From Brevibacterium ihuae (GTDB lineage: Bacteria; Actinomycetota; Actinomycetes; Actinomycetales; Brevibacteriaceae), in NCBI RefSeq assembly GCF_900184225.1, contig NZ_FXWZ01000002.1:581759-645758 (forward strand): DNA of 64,000 bases. Reading direction: 5' to 3'. Positions 1-8,505 of the stretch are shown one piece after another. How positions within the stretch are numbered: position 1 is the stretch's first letter; each line of letters starts with the position of its first letter. A program made the position numbers and the translations under genes. Under the pieces are notes generated by a model. It worked only from the letters and a program-made list of their open reading frames with translations. It searched no databases and was not told the origin of the DNA.

Positions 1-256
1 AGGTGTCGACGAGTCCGCGCGCGAGTCCGGCGACGCGCCGGAAGTGCTCGGCGTAGCTCAGGCGCTCATCGCCGTACACGAGCATGTCGGCGTCCCCGTG
101 GACGCGCGAGGCCTCGATCATCGCCCGCAGAATCGGCGGTGCGTTCTTCCACGCCCGCACGGTCACCCCGGACCGATCGATCTCGGTCAGCTCGAACGGT
201 GCGCCGGGAGCCGTGAGCTCCGCCTCGACCTCGGCGTGCGACCTCTGCGCTGTCAC
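1..256 (-). CDS. AMP-dependent acyl-CoA synthetase/ligase, N-terminal part (runs off the left edge)
   Basis: Only the first 85 codons are inside the window. The reading starts at a GTG at 254-256 preceded by a GGGAGG-type ribosome binding site. The visible part contains a segment with the pattern LRAMIEASRVHGDADMLVYG followed by ERLSYAEHFRRVAGLARGL. This matches the opening helix and first strand of acyl-activating enzymes, where the acyl-adenylate fold begins. No catalytic motif lies within the window, so the substrate is unknown. Family assignment is inferred from the N-terminal pattern only. It is transcribed away from tRNA(CAU) on the same strand. Confidence 0.6.
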   Translation of the reverse strand, partial: MTAQRSHAEVEAELTAPGAPFELTEIDRSGVTVRAWKNAPPILRAMIEASRVHGDADMLVYGDERLSYAEHFRRVAGLARGLVDT

Positions 257-306
257 GTTCCCAGCCCCTCCCGGTATGCGACCGGCACTCCGCTGTGCCG
301 CGTCGG

Positions 307-380
307 TGCCCCCGGTGGGGCTTGAACCCACGACCAAAGGATTATGAGTCCTCTGCTCTGACCAGCTGAGCTACAGGGGC
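307..380 (-). tRNA. tRNA with CAU anticodon (elongator Met or Ile2)
   Basis: A complete cloverleaf reads on the minus strand. The acceptor stem GCCCCTG pairs with CGGGGGC, the T arm is GTGGG/CCCAC around TTCAAGC, and the anticodon loop is CTCATAA, giving anticodon CAU. The discriminator base is A and no full CCA is encoded. The variable loop and anticodon-stem context (CCTTTGGTC) resemble bacterial tRNA-Ile2, whose C34 is changed to lysidine by TilS. Elongator tRNA-Met remains possible. Confidence 0.93.
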
Positions 381-455
381 GCGCCCGCCGGGGACGACGG
401 TGACCGGGAGCGGCGCACCGCAGATCCGGGCGTGCAGTCGTCAGGCTAGCAGACC

Positions 456-920
456 TCAGCGCTCGATCAGGATGCCGTCCGGATCGGCCCACAGCATCGC
501 GCCGGGGCGCACCTCGACATCGCCGAGCACGACCGGCACATCGACCTCGCCCGCACCGTCTTTCGCGGACTTCCGGGGGTTGGACCCGAGTGCCTTGATG
601 CCGAGGTCGAGCTCGCGCAGCGCGGTGCGATCCCGGACCGCACCGCGGATGATCACACCCGCCCAGCCGTTCTCGACCGCGGCCGCCGCGATGAGATCGC
701 CCATGAGCGCCGATTCGAGCGAACCGCCGCCGTCGACGACGAGGACACCGCCGTCCCCCGGGGAGTTGAGGATCTGCTTGACCAGGCCGTTGTCGCGGTG
801 GCACACCACGGTGCGGACGGGTCCGCTGAAGGCGGCGCGGCCGCCGAGGTCGAGGAACTGGAGGGACACGGAGTCGAGCGCGTCCCCGCGCTCGTCGTAG
901 AGGTCTGCTGTCGCGGTCAT
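456..920 (-). CDS. rraA: RraA family protein
   Basis: The 154-residue protein has the RraA/HMG-aldolase fold signature. A conserved segment GVIIRGAVRD supplies the Arg-Asp pair that binds the carboxylate substrate and divalent metal in aldolase-active members. A GDLIAAAA helix lies before it. In this family the product either inhibits RNase E-type ribonucleases or acts as a 4-hydroxy-4-methyl-2-oxoglutarate aldolase/oxaloacetate decarboxylase. Length (about 160) is normal. The start is the ATG at 918-920. It lies 10 bp downstream of the EAL/DICT gene on the same strand and may be cotranscribed with it. Confidence 0.85.
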   Translation of the reverse strand: MTATADLYDERGDALDSVSLQFLDLGGRAAFSGPVRTVVCHRDNGLVKQILNSPGDGGVLVVDGGGSLESALMGDLIAAAAVENGWAGVIIRGAVRDRTALRELDLGIKALGSNPRKSAKDGAGEVDVPVVLGDVEVRPGAMLWADPDGILIER

Positions 921-929
921 GACGCGATC

Positions 930-2183
930 CTAGCCGAGAGGACGGATCCGGGTGAGGACGCCGCGCGCCGCGTCGACGCACGTGTAGCGCTCGGTGGTGA
1001 CGTAGACGTCGTACTCGATCCTGCCGTCGGGACCGAGGTCGGAGCGCCGGGCGGCGGTGACCATCGCCGACCAGTCGGACCCGACGACGATGATCGCGTA
1101 CTCCCGGCGCAGCGGGTCGGAGGCGTCGACGAGCCCGGTCCGCACGCCGGGGATCGGGACCTCCTCGAACCCGCCGGAGAGCATCGCGGTGAAGCCGGTG
1201 CTGTCGCGGAGCACGGTGAAGTTCTCCCGGGTGGGCACGATGAGGTCCGCGTCCTCGCCGAACACGCCGATGACGACCGCGGTCTCACCCCCGGCGGCCA
1301 GCGCGCGCCGCTGGAGCGACTGCATCTGGGCCGTGAGGAGAGCATCGTCCATGACGAGCGGGTCGCGGCGCAGACCGCGCGCGGCGGTGAACGGCGTCCC
1401 CTGCACCGTGAGATTGCGGGTGACGTGGTCGGCCAGGGCGTCCTCGCGCGGATTCGCGACGGGAACCGGGGTGTTCGTCGGCCGCCCGTAGAGCGGACCG
1501 GTGAGGAACCGCGCGCCGAGCGCCTCGATGCGCTCGAGGTCGGCCTCGCCGCGCACCCCGGTCGCCATGATCACGGCACCGGTGCGCTCGGTGTGGGCGT
1601 GGAGCAGGCGGATGAGCTCCGCGAGGTGCGCGGTGTCGGTGATGTCGAGGACAGCGGGATGGAGGCTCACGACAGAGGGGTTGACGAGGGGGAGGAACGC
1701 CGCGCTGCGGAGGTTCGCGCCGATCCCCTCCATCCCGATGCCCCAGCCGAGCGTCCGGGCCAGGCGCACCGAGCGGAGCACCGCTGCGGGGCGCTCGGCG
1801 ATCCGCTCGGGATGGAGCTGGAGGATGACCGAGCGGTCGGGCTCGTCCGTCCGGTCCTCGACGGTGACAAGGGATTCCGGCTCGGTCGGGAGGAACAGCC
1901 GGGTGTGCGTGGGCAGGCCGGCCGCCTCCGCGGCCCGCAGACCGATGGAGCGCAGCGAGGCGTCGAAGTCGCCGATGAGACTCGAGCTGCGGATGTCGTC
2001 CCGCAGCCGCGCCGAGGCGGTGCCCGTGCTCTCCTCCGCGCCGCTCGCGAGGTGCTGGAGCGTGTAGCCGGCGGGATCACCGGTGAAGCGGTCGACGACC
2101 GGGGCGAAATGGGTGTCGACGAGGCCCGAGCGGATGAGACGTTCGAGTTCGGCGGTGGTGGCGTCGACGCTGTCGGCGGTCAC
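930..2183 (-). CDS. Degenerate EAL-domain protein with C-terminal DICT sensory domain
   Basis: Residues about 20-245 align by pattern with c-di-GMP phosphodiesterase EAL domains: FAPVVDRFTGDPAGY, then later ATGVRGEADLERIEALGARFLTGPLYGRP, which corresponds to the usual AEGVE...GYLFGRP end. The signature EAL is replaced by TLQ (residues 41-43), and the late AEGVE glutamate is missing, so catalysis is unlikely. Residues about 255-415 (MDDALLTAQMQSLQRRA onward) look like a DICT domain, a sensor found with EAL and regulatory domains in Actinomycetota and cyanobacteria. The likely role is cytoplasmic ligand sensing without hydrolysis. GTG start at 2181-2183 with AAGGAG about 12 nt upstream. Domain names are inferred from pattern, not from a profile search. 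Confidence 0.72.
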   Translation of the reverse strand: MTADSVDATTAELERLIRSGLVDTHFAPVVDRFTGDPAGYTLQHLASGAEESTGTASARLRDDIRSSSLIGDFDASLRSIGLRAAEAAGLPTHTRLFLPTEPESLVTVEDRTDEPDRSVILQLHPERIAERPAAVLRSVRLARTLGWGIGMEGIGANLRSAAFLPLVNPSVVSLHPAVLDITDTAHLAELIRLLHAHTERTGAVIMATGVRGEADLERIEALGARFLTGPLYGRPTNTPVPVANPREDALADHVTRNLTVQGTPFTAARGLRRDPLVMDDALLTAQMQSLQRRALAAGGETAVVIGVFGEDADLIVPTRENFTVLRDSTGFTAMLSGGFEEVPIPGVRTGLVDASDPLRREYAIIVVGSDWSAMVTAARRSDLGPDGRIEYDVYVTTERYTCVDAARGVLTRIRPLG

Positions 2184-2319
2184 GATGCGATGGTCTCCTT
2201 CCGTGGGCCGGGCGGGCGGAACCGGACCAGCTTCTCACATTGCGGGGCACGATCCGGCGAGCTGCGGGGTATATGACGAGACTGCAACGCGATCGCCGCA
2301 TCGGTCACGGTGCGGTCGT

Positions 2320-2348
2320 CACGGGGCGGACGGTCCGCCCGCCCCGTG
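2320..2348. terminator. Hairpin downstream of the GH65 fusion gene
   Basis: A 12-bp inverted repeat (CACGGGGCGGAC / GCCCGCCCCGTG, one mismatch) with a 5-nt loop lies just past the stop codon of the minus-strand fusion gene. It is a GC-rich hairpin with no clear T tract, as is common in high-GC actinobacteria. Confidence 0.55.
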
Positions 2349-2378
2349 TCGGACCCCGGCCCGGGCTCGGGCGCCGGA

Positions 2379-5300
2379 TCAGGAGTCGAGGGTGAAATGG
2401 AGCGTCGCCCCGCCGTCGAGGAACCGCTGCTCGTCGAACACCTGGACCTTGACGCGGGAGGTCTCGTGGGAGCGCGACATGAGCACGATCTCGTCGTGGT
2501 AGACGCGGACATCGATGACCTGTCCCTGGAACAGGACGCGGAACCGCACCGATCCCATGCTCGCCGGCAGCCGGGGGTAGAACTCGATCCGATCGAAGCG
2601 GATGAGGACCCCGGCGTAGGCGCGGACGATGACGTCGACGGTCCCGGCCATCGCCCCGAGGTGGATGCCCTCCTGGGTGGTTCCCCACTGGGTGTCGTTG
2701 ATGTCGACGACCGCGGACTGCATCCACGCGTCCCAGGCCTCCTCCCGTCCGATCGAGGCGAGGACTCCGGCGTTGACGACGTTGGACAGGCTCGATCCGT
2801 TCGTCGACCGGGCGACGTAGTAGTCGATCGTCGCGACGACCTGCTCGTGCGTGAACTCGTAGCCCATCCGCCGCAGCTCCTTGATGACCCCCTCGGGTCC
2901 GAGGAGGAAGAAGAGCATGGTGACATCGGCCTGCTTGGACAGCTTGTAGTTGTTCGAGCTGTCGCCCTCGGACTCCATGATGAGGTCCATCCGGCCGATG
3001 TTGCCGTACTTCTTGCGGTAGGCGTCCCAGTCGAGCTCCTTGAGGTCGTCGTAGCCGTCGAACTGGCTGATGACCCCGTCGGAGTTGAACGGCACCGCGA
3101 GGCGGGCCGCGAGCCGTCCCCAGTGCGTGATCTCGGAGGGCTGGATGCCGAGCCGGAAGATCAGGTCCTCCGCCTCGTGCGAGGACAGCACCCGGAAGAT
3201 CTCGACGGCGTGGCGGCACAGCCAGGCGGTCATGACGTTCGTGTACGCGTTGTCGACGAGCCCCTCGCCGGACCGACCGGGGTACCCGTCGTGGAACTCG
3301 TCGGGACCCATGACGCCGGAGATGTGGAACCGGTCGTCGGTCGCGTCGTAGCTCGACATCGAGGCGAACAGCCGCACGACCTCGATGAGCAGCTCGCCGC
3401 CCTGCGCGGCGAGCCATCCGGTGTCCGCGGTGGCGCGGTAGTGCTGCCAGGCGTTGTACGCGATCGCCAGCCCGACGTGGAACTGGCGCCGGGAGTTGTC
3501 CGGCATCCACCGCTTCGACCGGGGGTTGTAGAGCTCGATCGGAGTCTCCTCACGACCGTCCGAGCCCGACTGCCAGGGGAAGAGCGCCCCGGCGAGCCCG
3601 GCCTCCCGGGCATGGTGGCGAGCCGCGTCGAGGCGCCGCCAGCGGTAGAGGAGGAGCGACTTCGAGATCTCCGGCAGGCGGAGGTTGAGGAGCGGGAGGA
3701 TGAAGAGTTCGTCCCAGAAGATGTGACCGCGGTACCCCTCGCCATGGAGCCCCCGCGCGGGGGTGCCGACGTCGAGGAAGGCGGTGTGCGGCGACAGGCA
3801 CTGGAGCAGGTGGAAGGTGTGGAGGTGGATGATGAGCTGCGTCTGGTCGTCGGCGTCGACCTCGACGTCGAAGCGCTCCCACAGGCGCTGGACCGCCGCG
3901 GTGTGGGCGGGCAGGAGGTTGTGGAACCCGATGGCGGGCAGCCAGTCGAGCTGGTGCACCGCTCCCCCGCGCACCGAGGTGATCGCGGAGTCGCGGGAGT
4001 TCACCGCCGCGGTCGTCGTGTCGACGCTCACCGCGTAGCCGCTCTCCACCGGCACCGCGAACTCCCGGTAGATGGCGTGGGTGTCCTCGACCGTGGTCAC
4101 CGAGTAGGCGTGCGACACCTCGGGCACGTGCGCGGTGACCGCGTGCGTGGGCTCCTGGGTGATCGTCGTGCGCTGGGCCATCGCGATCCGCAGATGGCTC
4201 TGCGTCGTCTCGACCTCGCAGATGAGGGTCCCGTCCTGGGCCACCGAGTTGTAGCGGTTGACGAGGTGGCGCTTGGCGAGCTGGTCGTACTCAGCGACGT
4301 TGTCGTTGAGGACCGCGGTGTCCACCCCGGTCCGGATGGCGATCAGGCCCGAGTGGTTGACCGGGGTGATCTCGGTGAGCATCGCGCCGATGTGCTGGTG
4401 GGCCATGGAGACGAGGCGCTGCTGCTTGACCCGCAGTCGGCGGCCCTCGGGGTCGACGAGGACCGCGGTGCGGGTGAGGACCCCGGTCTGGAAGGACAGG
4501 GTGCGGTTCTCCTCGACGACCTCGAGTCCGCCCTCCGACCACCACTCGCCGTCGGCGACGCGGATGTCGCACAGGGCCCAGCGCGGCAGGTTGACCATCG
4601 ACTCGTGCTCGATCTCGCGGTCGTTGACGGTGCTGACGAGGCGGTTGAAGATCCCCGCCATGTAGGTGCCGGGATAGTGCACGCCGTCGGCCTGCGATTC
4701 GGGAGCGGCCCCGCGCACCGACATGTACCCGTTGGCCAGCGTGGTGAGCGCCTCCCGGCGGCCCTCGTGCTCGGGTTCGATGCCCTCGAACGAGAGCTCC
4801 CAGGGATCGTCGCGCACGTCGCCGAGGTCGAGCTCGGTGACGTCGTTGACGACGACATGGGCCCCGGCGGCCTCGAGCTCGCGCCGGTTGTGGTCGCGGG
4901 CGATCCCGACGACGAGTCCGAACCCGCCGGCCCGGGCCGCCTGCACCCCGGCGACCGCGTCCTCGAGCACGGCGGTGTCCTCCGCATCGACCCCGAGCCG
5001 CTGCGCCGCCTCGAGGAAGGTGGCCGGATCCGGCTTGCCCGGCAGTCCGAGGTCCTTGGCGACCTGTCCGTCGACGATGACGTCGAACAGGTCCGTGATC
5101 TGCGCGTTCTCGAGGAGGAGCGGGGCGTTCCGGCTGGCGGTGACGAGCGCGGTGGGCATGCCGCCCTCGCGCAGCCGCTTGATGAGGCGCACGGTGCCGT
5201 CGAACACCCGCACCCCGTCCTCGGCGAGGATCGCGTTGAAGCAGTCGTTCTTGCGCTTGGCGAGGCCGTGGACCGTGACCTGCGCGGGGTCGTCGGACTC

Positions 5301-5591
5301 CTCGCCCTCCGGGATCACGACTCCGCGGGCGTTGAGGAACGTGCGGACCCCGTCCTCGCGCGGGCGCCCGTCGACGTGCGCGCGGTAGTCGGTGACGACG
5401 TCGAAGGGCGTGCGATCAATGTCGCCGGGGAGCGATTCGTCGGCGAGCACCGCGTCGAACAGCTGCTTCCAGGCGACCGCGTGGAGCGAGGCGGTGTCGG
5501 TGACGACTCCGTCCATGTCGAAGACGACGGCGGACCACGGCGGGGTCGCCGCGAAAGGGGCCTCGTAGTCGGGTGCGGTGCTCGTGTGCAT
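2379..5591 (-). CDS. Fused HAD beta-phosphoglucomutase-like and GH65 disaccharide phosphorylase
   Basis: This 1070-residue two-domain enzyme has residues about 20-250 as a HAD phosphatase/mutase of the beta-phosphoglucomutase type. Its nucleophile motif is DMDGV (Asp25, Asp27), with later KPDP and ED motifs. Residues about 285-1070 are a glycoside hydrolase family 65 phosphorylase. The GPDEFH motif places the catalytic acid at Glu765, and KQADV follows. GH65 enzymes split maltose, trehalose or kojibiose with phosphate to glucose plus beta-glucose-1-phosphate. The HAD domain would convert that to glucose-6-phosphate. Separate genes are usual in Firmicutes, but fusions are known in actinobacteria. 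Start chosen at the ATG at 5589-5591, preceded by GGAG. The open frame continues upstream but runs into the MFS gene. Substrate is not readable from sequence. Confidence 0.88.
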   Translation of the reverse strand: MHTSTAPDYEAPFAATPPWSAVVFDMDGVVTDTASLHAVAWKQLFDAVLADESLPGDIDRTPFDVVTDYRAHVDGRPREDGVRTFLNARGVVIPEGEESDDPAQVTVHGLAKRKNDCFNAILAEDGVRVFDGTVRLIKRLREGGMPTALVTASRNAPLLLENAQITDLFDVIVDGQVAKDLGLPGKPDPATFLEAAQRLGVDAEDTAVLEDAVAGVQAARAGGFGLVVGIARDHNRRELEAAGAHVVVNDVTELDLGDVRDDPWELSFEGIEPEHEGRREALTTLANGYMSVRGAAPESQADGVHYPGTYMAGIFNRLVSTVNDREIEHESMVNLPRWALCDIRVADGEWWSEGGLEVVEENRTLSFQTGVLTRTAVLVDPEGRRLRVKQQRLVSMAHQHIGAMLTEITPVNHSGLIAIRTGVDTAVLNDNVAEYDQLAKRHLVNRYNSVAQDGTLICEVETTQSHLRIAMAQRTTITQEPTHAVTAHVPEVSHAYSVTTVEDTHAIYREFAVPVESGYAVSVDTTTAAVNSRDSAITSVRGGAVHQLDWLPAIGFHNLLPAHTAAVQRLWERFDVEVDADDQTQLIIHLHTFHLLQCLSPHTAFLDVGTPARGLHGEGYRGHIFWDELFILPLLNLRLPEISKSLLLYRWRRLDAARHHAREAGLAGALFPWQSGSDGREETPIELYNPRSKRWMPDNSRRQFHVGLAIAYNAWQHYRATADTGWLAAQGGELLIEVVRLFASMSSYDATDDRFHISGVMGPDEFHDGYPGRSGEGLVDNAYTNVMTAWLCRHAVEIFRVLSSHEAEDLIFRLGIQPSEITHWGRLAARLAVPFNSDGVISQFDGYDDLKELDWDAYRKKYGNIGRMDLIMESEGDSSNNYKLSKQADVTMLFFLLGPEGVIKELRRMGYEFTHEQVVATIDYYVARSTNGSSLSNVVNAGVLASIGREEAWDAWMQSAVVDINDTQWGTTQEGIHLGAMAGTVDVIVRAYAGVLIRFDRIEFYPRLPASMGSVRFRVLFQGQVIDVRVYHDEIVLMSRSHETSRVKVQVFDEQRFLDGGATLHFTLDS

Positions 5592-5691
5592 GGGGGCGCT
5601 CCGTCGGTGTGTGGCGTCCGGGGGTCGAGGACACCCGGCGATCGGTATGCCCACAGTCCACCCTAACGAGGTTTCGGGAAGATGAATGGCG

Positions 5692-7194
5692 TTACGCGCC
5701 CGGGTCACGGGTCGGCCGCCGGCCCTGGAGCCAGTCGACGACGCCGACCGCCCCGGACAGCACGACGATGCCGCTGATGACGCAGAGTGCGCCGACGAAC
5801 GCCGGCGTCCAGCCGGCCTCGGCCCGGATGGCGAAGAACACCGCGGTGATGAGCGCGATCCCGATCGCGGTGCCGATCCGCTGCCCGGTCTGCAGCACCC
5901 CGCCGGCCGACCCGGCGTAGCGCAGCGGGACGTCGGCGAGCGTGAGCGTCTGGTTGGGACTGATCGTCGCGCCCTGGCCGAGTCCGACGAAGGACAGGGT
6001 GAGCAGCAGCCACCAGATGCTCGTCCCGGCGCGCTCGTGGAGGAGCACGGCACCGACGCTCGTCACGAGCCCGAGGAGCAGGACGAGGATCCCGCCGAGC
6101 ACGATCGGACGGCCGAAGCGGAACACGTAGCGGCCGGCGACGGCGGAGGAGAGCGCGGAGAGGATCGCCGCCGGGAGTCCGACGATGCCGGCTTCGAGGG
6201 CGGAGCGGCCGAGTCCGCTCTGGAGGTAGATCGCGCTCACCACCCAGACGCTCGTCATGCCCATGAAGTAGAGCGCGATGAGGAGTGAGCCGTTGGCGAA
6301 CGAGCGGGTGGAGAACAGCGCGAGGTCGACCATCGGGGCCCTCCCGCGCCGGCGGTAGGCGGCCTCCCAGCGCACCCACGCGATGATGAGGAGGACCCCG
6401 AGACCGAGCACCGACCACACCCACGCCCCGGCGTCGAGCTGGAGGAACGGGAACATCACGGCGAGGGTGCCGAGCGCGAGGAGGACCATCCCGATGGGGT
6501 CGAGGTCGACGCCGCGGAGCCCCGGGCGGGGACGCAACGCGGACTGCTCCCCGGGCACCTCGGCGGTGGCGGCTGCCCCCTCCTCGGGGAGCGCGCGCCA
6601 CGCGGAGCGGGGCAGGGAGCGGATCGCGTAGAGGATCGAGACGACCGCGAAGGGGACGTTGATGAGGAACGAGGCCCGCCAGCCCCAGTCCGCTCCGAGC
6701 AGCGCGACGAGCGCTCCCCCGAGCACCGGCCCGATCGCCACGGAGATCCCGACGACGGCGCCGAACATCCCGAACGCCCGACCGCGCTGCGCGCCCTGGA
6801 AATACTGCTGGATGAGGCCGACGGTCTGCGGGTTGAGGAATCCGGAGCCGAGACCCATGACGACGCGGGCGACGTTGAGGACGAACGTGTTCGGTGCGAA
6901 TCCGGCGACGAGCGAGGCCAGCCCGAACAGAGCCACCCCGACGATGAACATCGGAGCCCGCCCGAACAGGTCACCGGCGCGTCCCGCCGCCACGAGCACG
7001 ACGCCGAAGGCGAGGGTGTAGCCGGTGAGCACCCATTGGAGGCCCGACGGACCCGCACCGAGGCCCTCCTCGATCGAAGGGAGGACGACGTTGACGATCG
7101 ACACGCTCAGCAGGGACATGAAGAGCGGGACGAGGGTGATCGCGAGGACGGTGCGCTGGACGTCCGTCATCCCCGGTTCCCGCTCGCTGCTCAT
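5692..7194 (-). CDS. MFS transporter, DHA2 (EmrB/QacA-like) family
   Basis: The 500-residue membrane protein has repeated hydrophobic spans consistent with 14 transmembrane helices. Its N-terminal pattern (NVVLPSIEEGL..LQWVLTGYTLAFGV) is typical of proton-driven multidrug exporters of the DHA2 group. Motif A-like GRAGDLFGR follows helix 2, and motif C-like GPVLGGAL lies in helix 5. The start is taken at the ATG at 7192-7194, which follows AGGGGG closely. A second ATG at 7168-7170 is also possible. It lies 100 bp upstream of the GH65 fusion on the same strand and is divergent from gluQ. Transport of a sugar for the fusion enzyme cannot be excluded, but the family favours drug or toxin export. 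Confidence 0.82.
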   Translation of the reverse strand: MSSEREPGMTDVQRTVLAITLVPLFMSLLSVSIVNVVLPSIEEGLGAGPSGLQWVLTGYTLAFGVVLVAAGRAGDLFGRAPMFIVGVALFGLASLVAGFAPNTFVLNVARVVMGLGSGFLNPQTVGLIQQYFQGAQRGRAFGMFGAVVGISVAIGPVLGGALVALLGADWGWRASFLINVPFAVVSILYAIRSLPRSAWRALPEEGAAATAEVPGEQSALRPRPGLRGVDLDPIGMVLLALGTLAVMFPFLQLDAGAWVWSVLGLGVLLIIAWVRWEAAYRRRGRAPMVDLALFSTRSFANGSLLIALYFMGMTSVWVVSAIYLQSGLGRSALEAGIVGLPAAILSALSSAVAGRYVFRFGRPIVLGGILVLLLGLVTSVGAVLLHERAGTSIWWLLLTLSFVGLGQGATISPNQTLTLADVPLRYAGSAGGVLQTGQRIGTAIGIALITAVFFAIRAEAGWTPAFVGALCVISGIVVLSGAVGVVDWLQGRRPTRDPGA

Positions 7195-7270
7195 CCCCCT
7201 ATCTCTACACCCGCCCGCTGACGAGGGCAAAGGCGACGGGTCGCGGCCGGCCGCCGATACAGTGGATGCC

Positions 7271-8203
7271 ATGCCCGTCCCCCGCAGCACCCCGCCCGAG
7301 GCCGCGTCGCGCGGCGCCGGCCGCTACGCCCCGAGCCCGAGCGGCGACCTCCACCTCGGCAACATCCGCACCGGGGTCCTCGCCCACCTGTGTGCCCGCT
7401 CCACCGGTCGGCCCTTCCGCTGGCGCGTCGAGGATCTCGACCGGGTGCAGGAGGGCGCTGCGGAGCGGCAGCGGGCGGACCTCGAGAGCCTCGGGGTCCG
7501 GATCGATCCGCCGGTGCTCGTCCAGTCCGCGCGCACCGATCGCTTCGCCGCGCACATCTCGGCACTCGCCGCGGCCGGGCTCACCTACGAGTGCTACTGC
7601 CCCCGCCGCGAGATCCAGGCCGCCCCCTCGGCTCCGCACACTCCCCCCGGCGCCTATCCGGGCACCTGCCGCGACCTCGATCCGAGCACTCGCGAGGCCG
7701 CTCGCGCCCGCCTGCGGGAGAACGGACGGGAGCCCGCGATCCGGCTCCGCACCGAGCACGAGGAGGTCGAGGTGGCCGACGATCTGCTCGGGCCCGTCCG
7801 CGGCGTCGTCGACGACTTCGTGCTCCGCCGCGGGGACGGGGTCGTCGCCTACAACCTCGCGGTCGTCGTCGACGACGGGGAGAGCGGGATCGACCAGGTC
7901 GTGCGCGCCGACGACCTCGCGAGCTCCGCGCCGCGGCAGGCCCACCTCGCCGGGCTCCTCGGCTTCGCGGTGCCGCGCTACGTCCACGTGCCCCTCGTCC
8001 TCTCCCCCACCGGCGCCCGGCTCGCCAAGCGCGACGGCGCGGTCACGCTCCGGGAGCTCACCGCACTCGGCTTCGACGTGTGGGCGTGGCTCGGGGAGTC
8101 CTGCGGATTCGGGCCGTGGGACGGGATGGAGCGTGCGCTCGCCGAGTTCGACCTCGCCCGACTCGACCGCCGCCCCGTGACCTTCACCCCGCCGGAGGCC
8201 TGA
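7271..8203 (+). CDS. gluQ: Glutamyl-Q tRNA(Asp) synthetase
   Basis: The 310-residue protein is a shortened glutamyl-tRNA synthetase catalytic core. It has the HIGH-like signature GRYAPSPSGDLHLGN near the N terminus and a KMSKS-like RLAKRDGA loop near residue 255. A zinc site of the GluQ type is present (CYCPRR, then YPGTC). GluQ enzymes charge glutamate onto the queuosine base of tRNA-Asp and lack the anticodon-binding domain, which fits this length. The ATG at 7271 was chosen because homologous sequence starts just after it and an upstream extension would overlap the divergent MFS gene. Confidence 0.9.
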   Translation: MPVPRSTPPEAASRGAGRYAPSPSGDLHLGNIRTGVLAHLCARSTGRPFRWRVEDLDRVQEGAAERQRADLESLGVRIDPPVLVQSARTDRFAAHISALAAAGLTYECYCPRREIQAAPSAPHTPPGAYPGTCRDLDPSTREAARARLRENGREPAIRLRTEHEEVEVADDLLGPVRGVVDDFVLRRGDGVVAYNLAVVVDDGESGIDQVVRADDLASSAPRQAHLAGLLGFAVPRYVHVPLVLSPTGARLAKRDGAVTLRELTALGFDVWAWLGESCGFGPWDGMERALAEFDLARLDRRPVTFTPPEA

Positions 8204-8347
8204 ACCGCGCCCCTGGGCCGGGATGCGCCGCAGACCTCACTCAGCGCTCACACGGGGGCAGGCGGGCCACGTCAGCGCTCGTCCGGGGACTGGCTGGCCG
8301 CGACCCCGGTCGTCAGGGCTCACTCACGTTCCGATCACCCGCTCGCG

Positions 8348-8505
8348 TTTCGATCCGGTACGGAATCCCGGTCTGAACCGCACCGGATCGCAACCTCAGG
8401 CACTGATCGAAACCTCAGGCGCTGGTCGGAGCATCAGGCACCTGGTGAGCCCTCGGGCACCGGGTGAATCCGCTGCTACCGGTCGAGACCTTGGGGCCGG
8501 TCAGC
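8348..8505. repeat. Hairpin plus degenerate 19-bp tandem repeat array
   Basis: The 297-bp gap between gluQ and the flavin reductase holds an inverted repeat (8348-8363 against 8378-8393, 14 of 16 paired). This runs into about six 19-bp units starting at 8392, 8411, 8430, 8449, 8468 and 8487, with the theme AACCTCAGGCACTGATCGA. The 25 bp at 8375-8399 recur in inverted orientation at 61330-61354 with one mismatch. No gene is visible here. Confidence 0.75.

Noticed and set aside
798..2276. Long plus-strand open frame opposite the RraA and EAL/DICT genes
   Set aside because: The composition is typical of antisense frames in high-GC DNA and it overlaps two recognised genes.
2310..5666. Very long plus-strand open frame opposite the GH65 fusion
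   Set aside because: It is antisense to a gene with two intact active sites, has Asp/Val/Arg/Gly-rich low-quality sequence and no domain. It is a GC-rich shadow frame.
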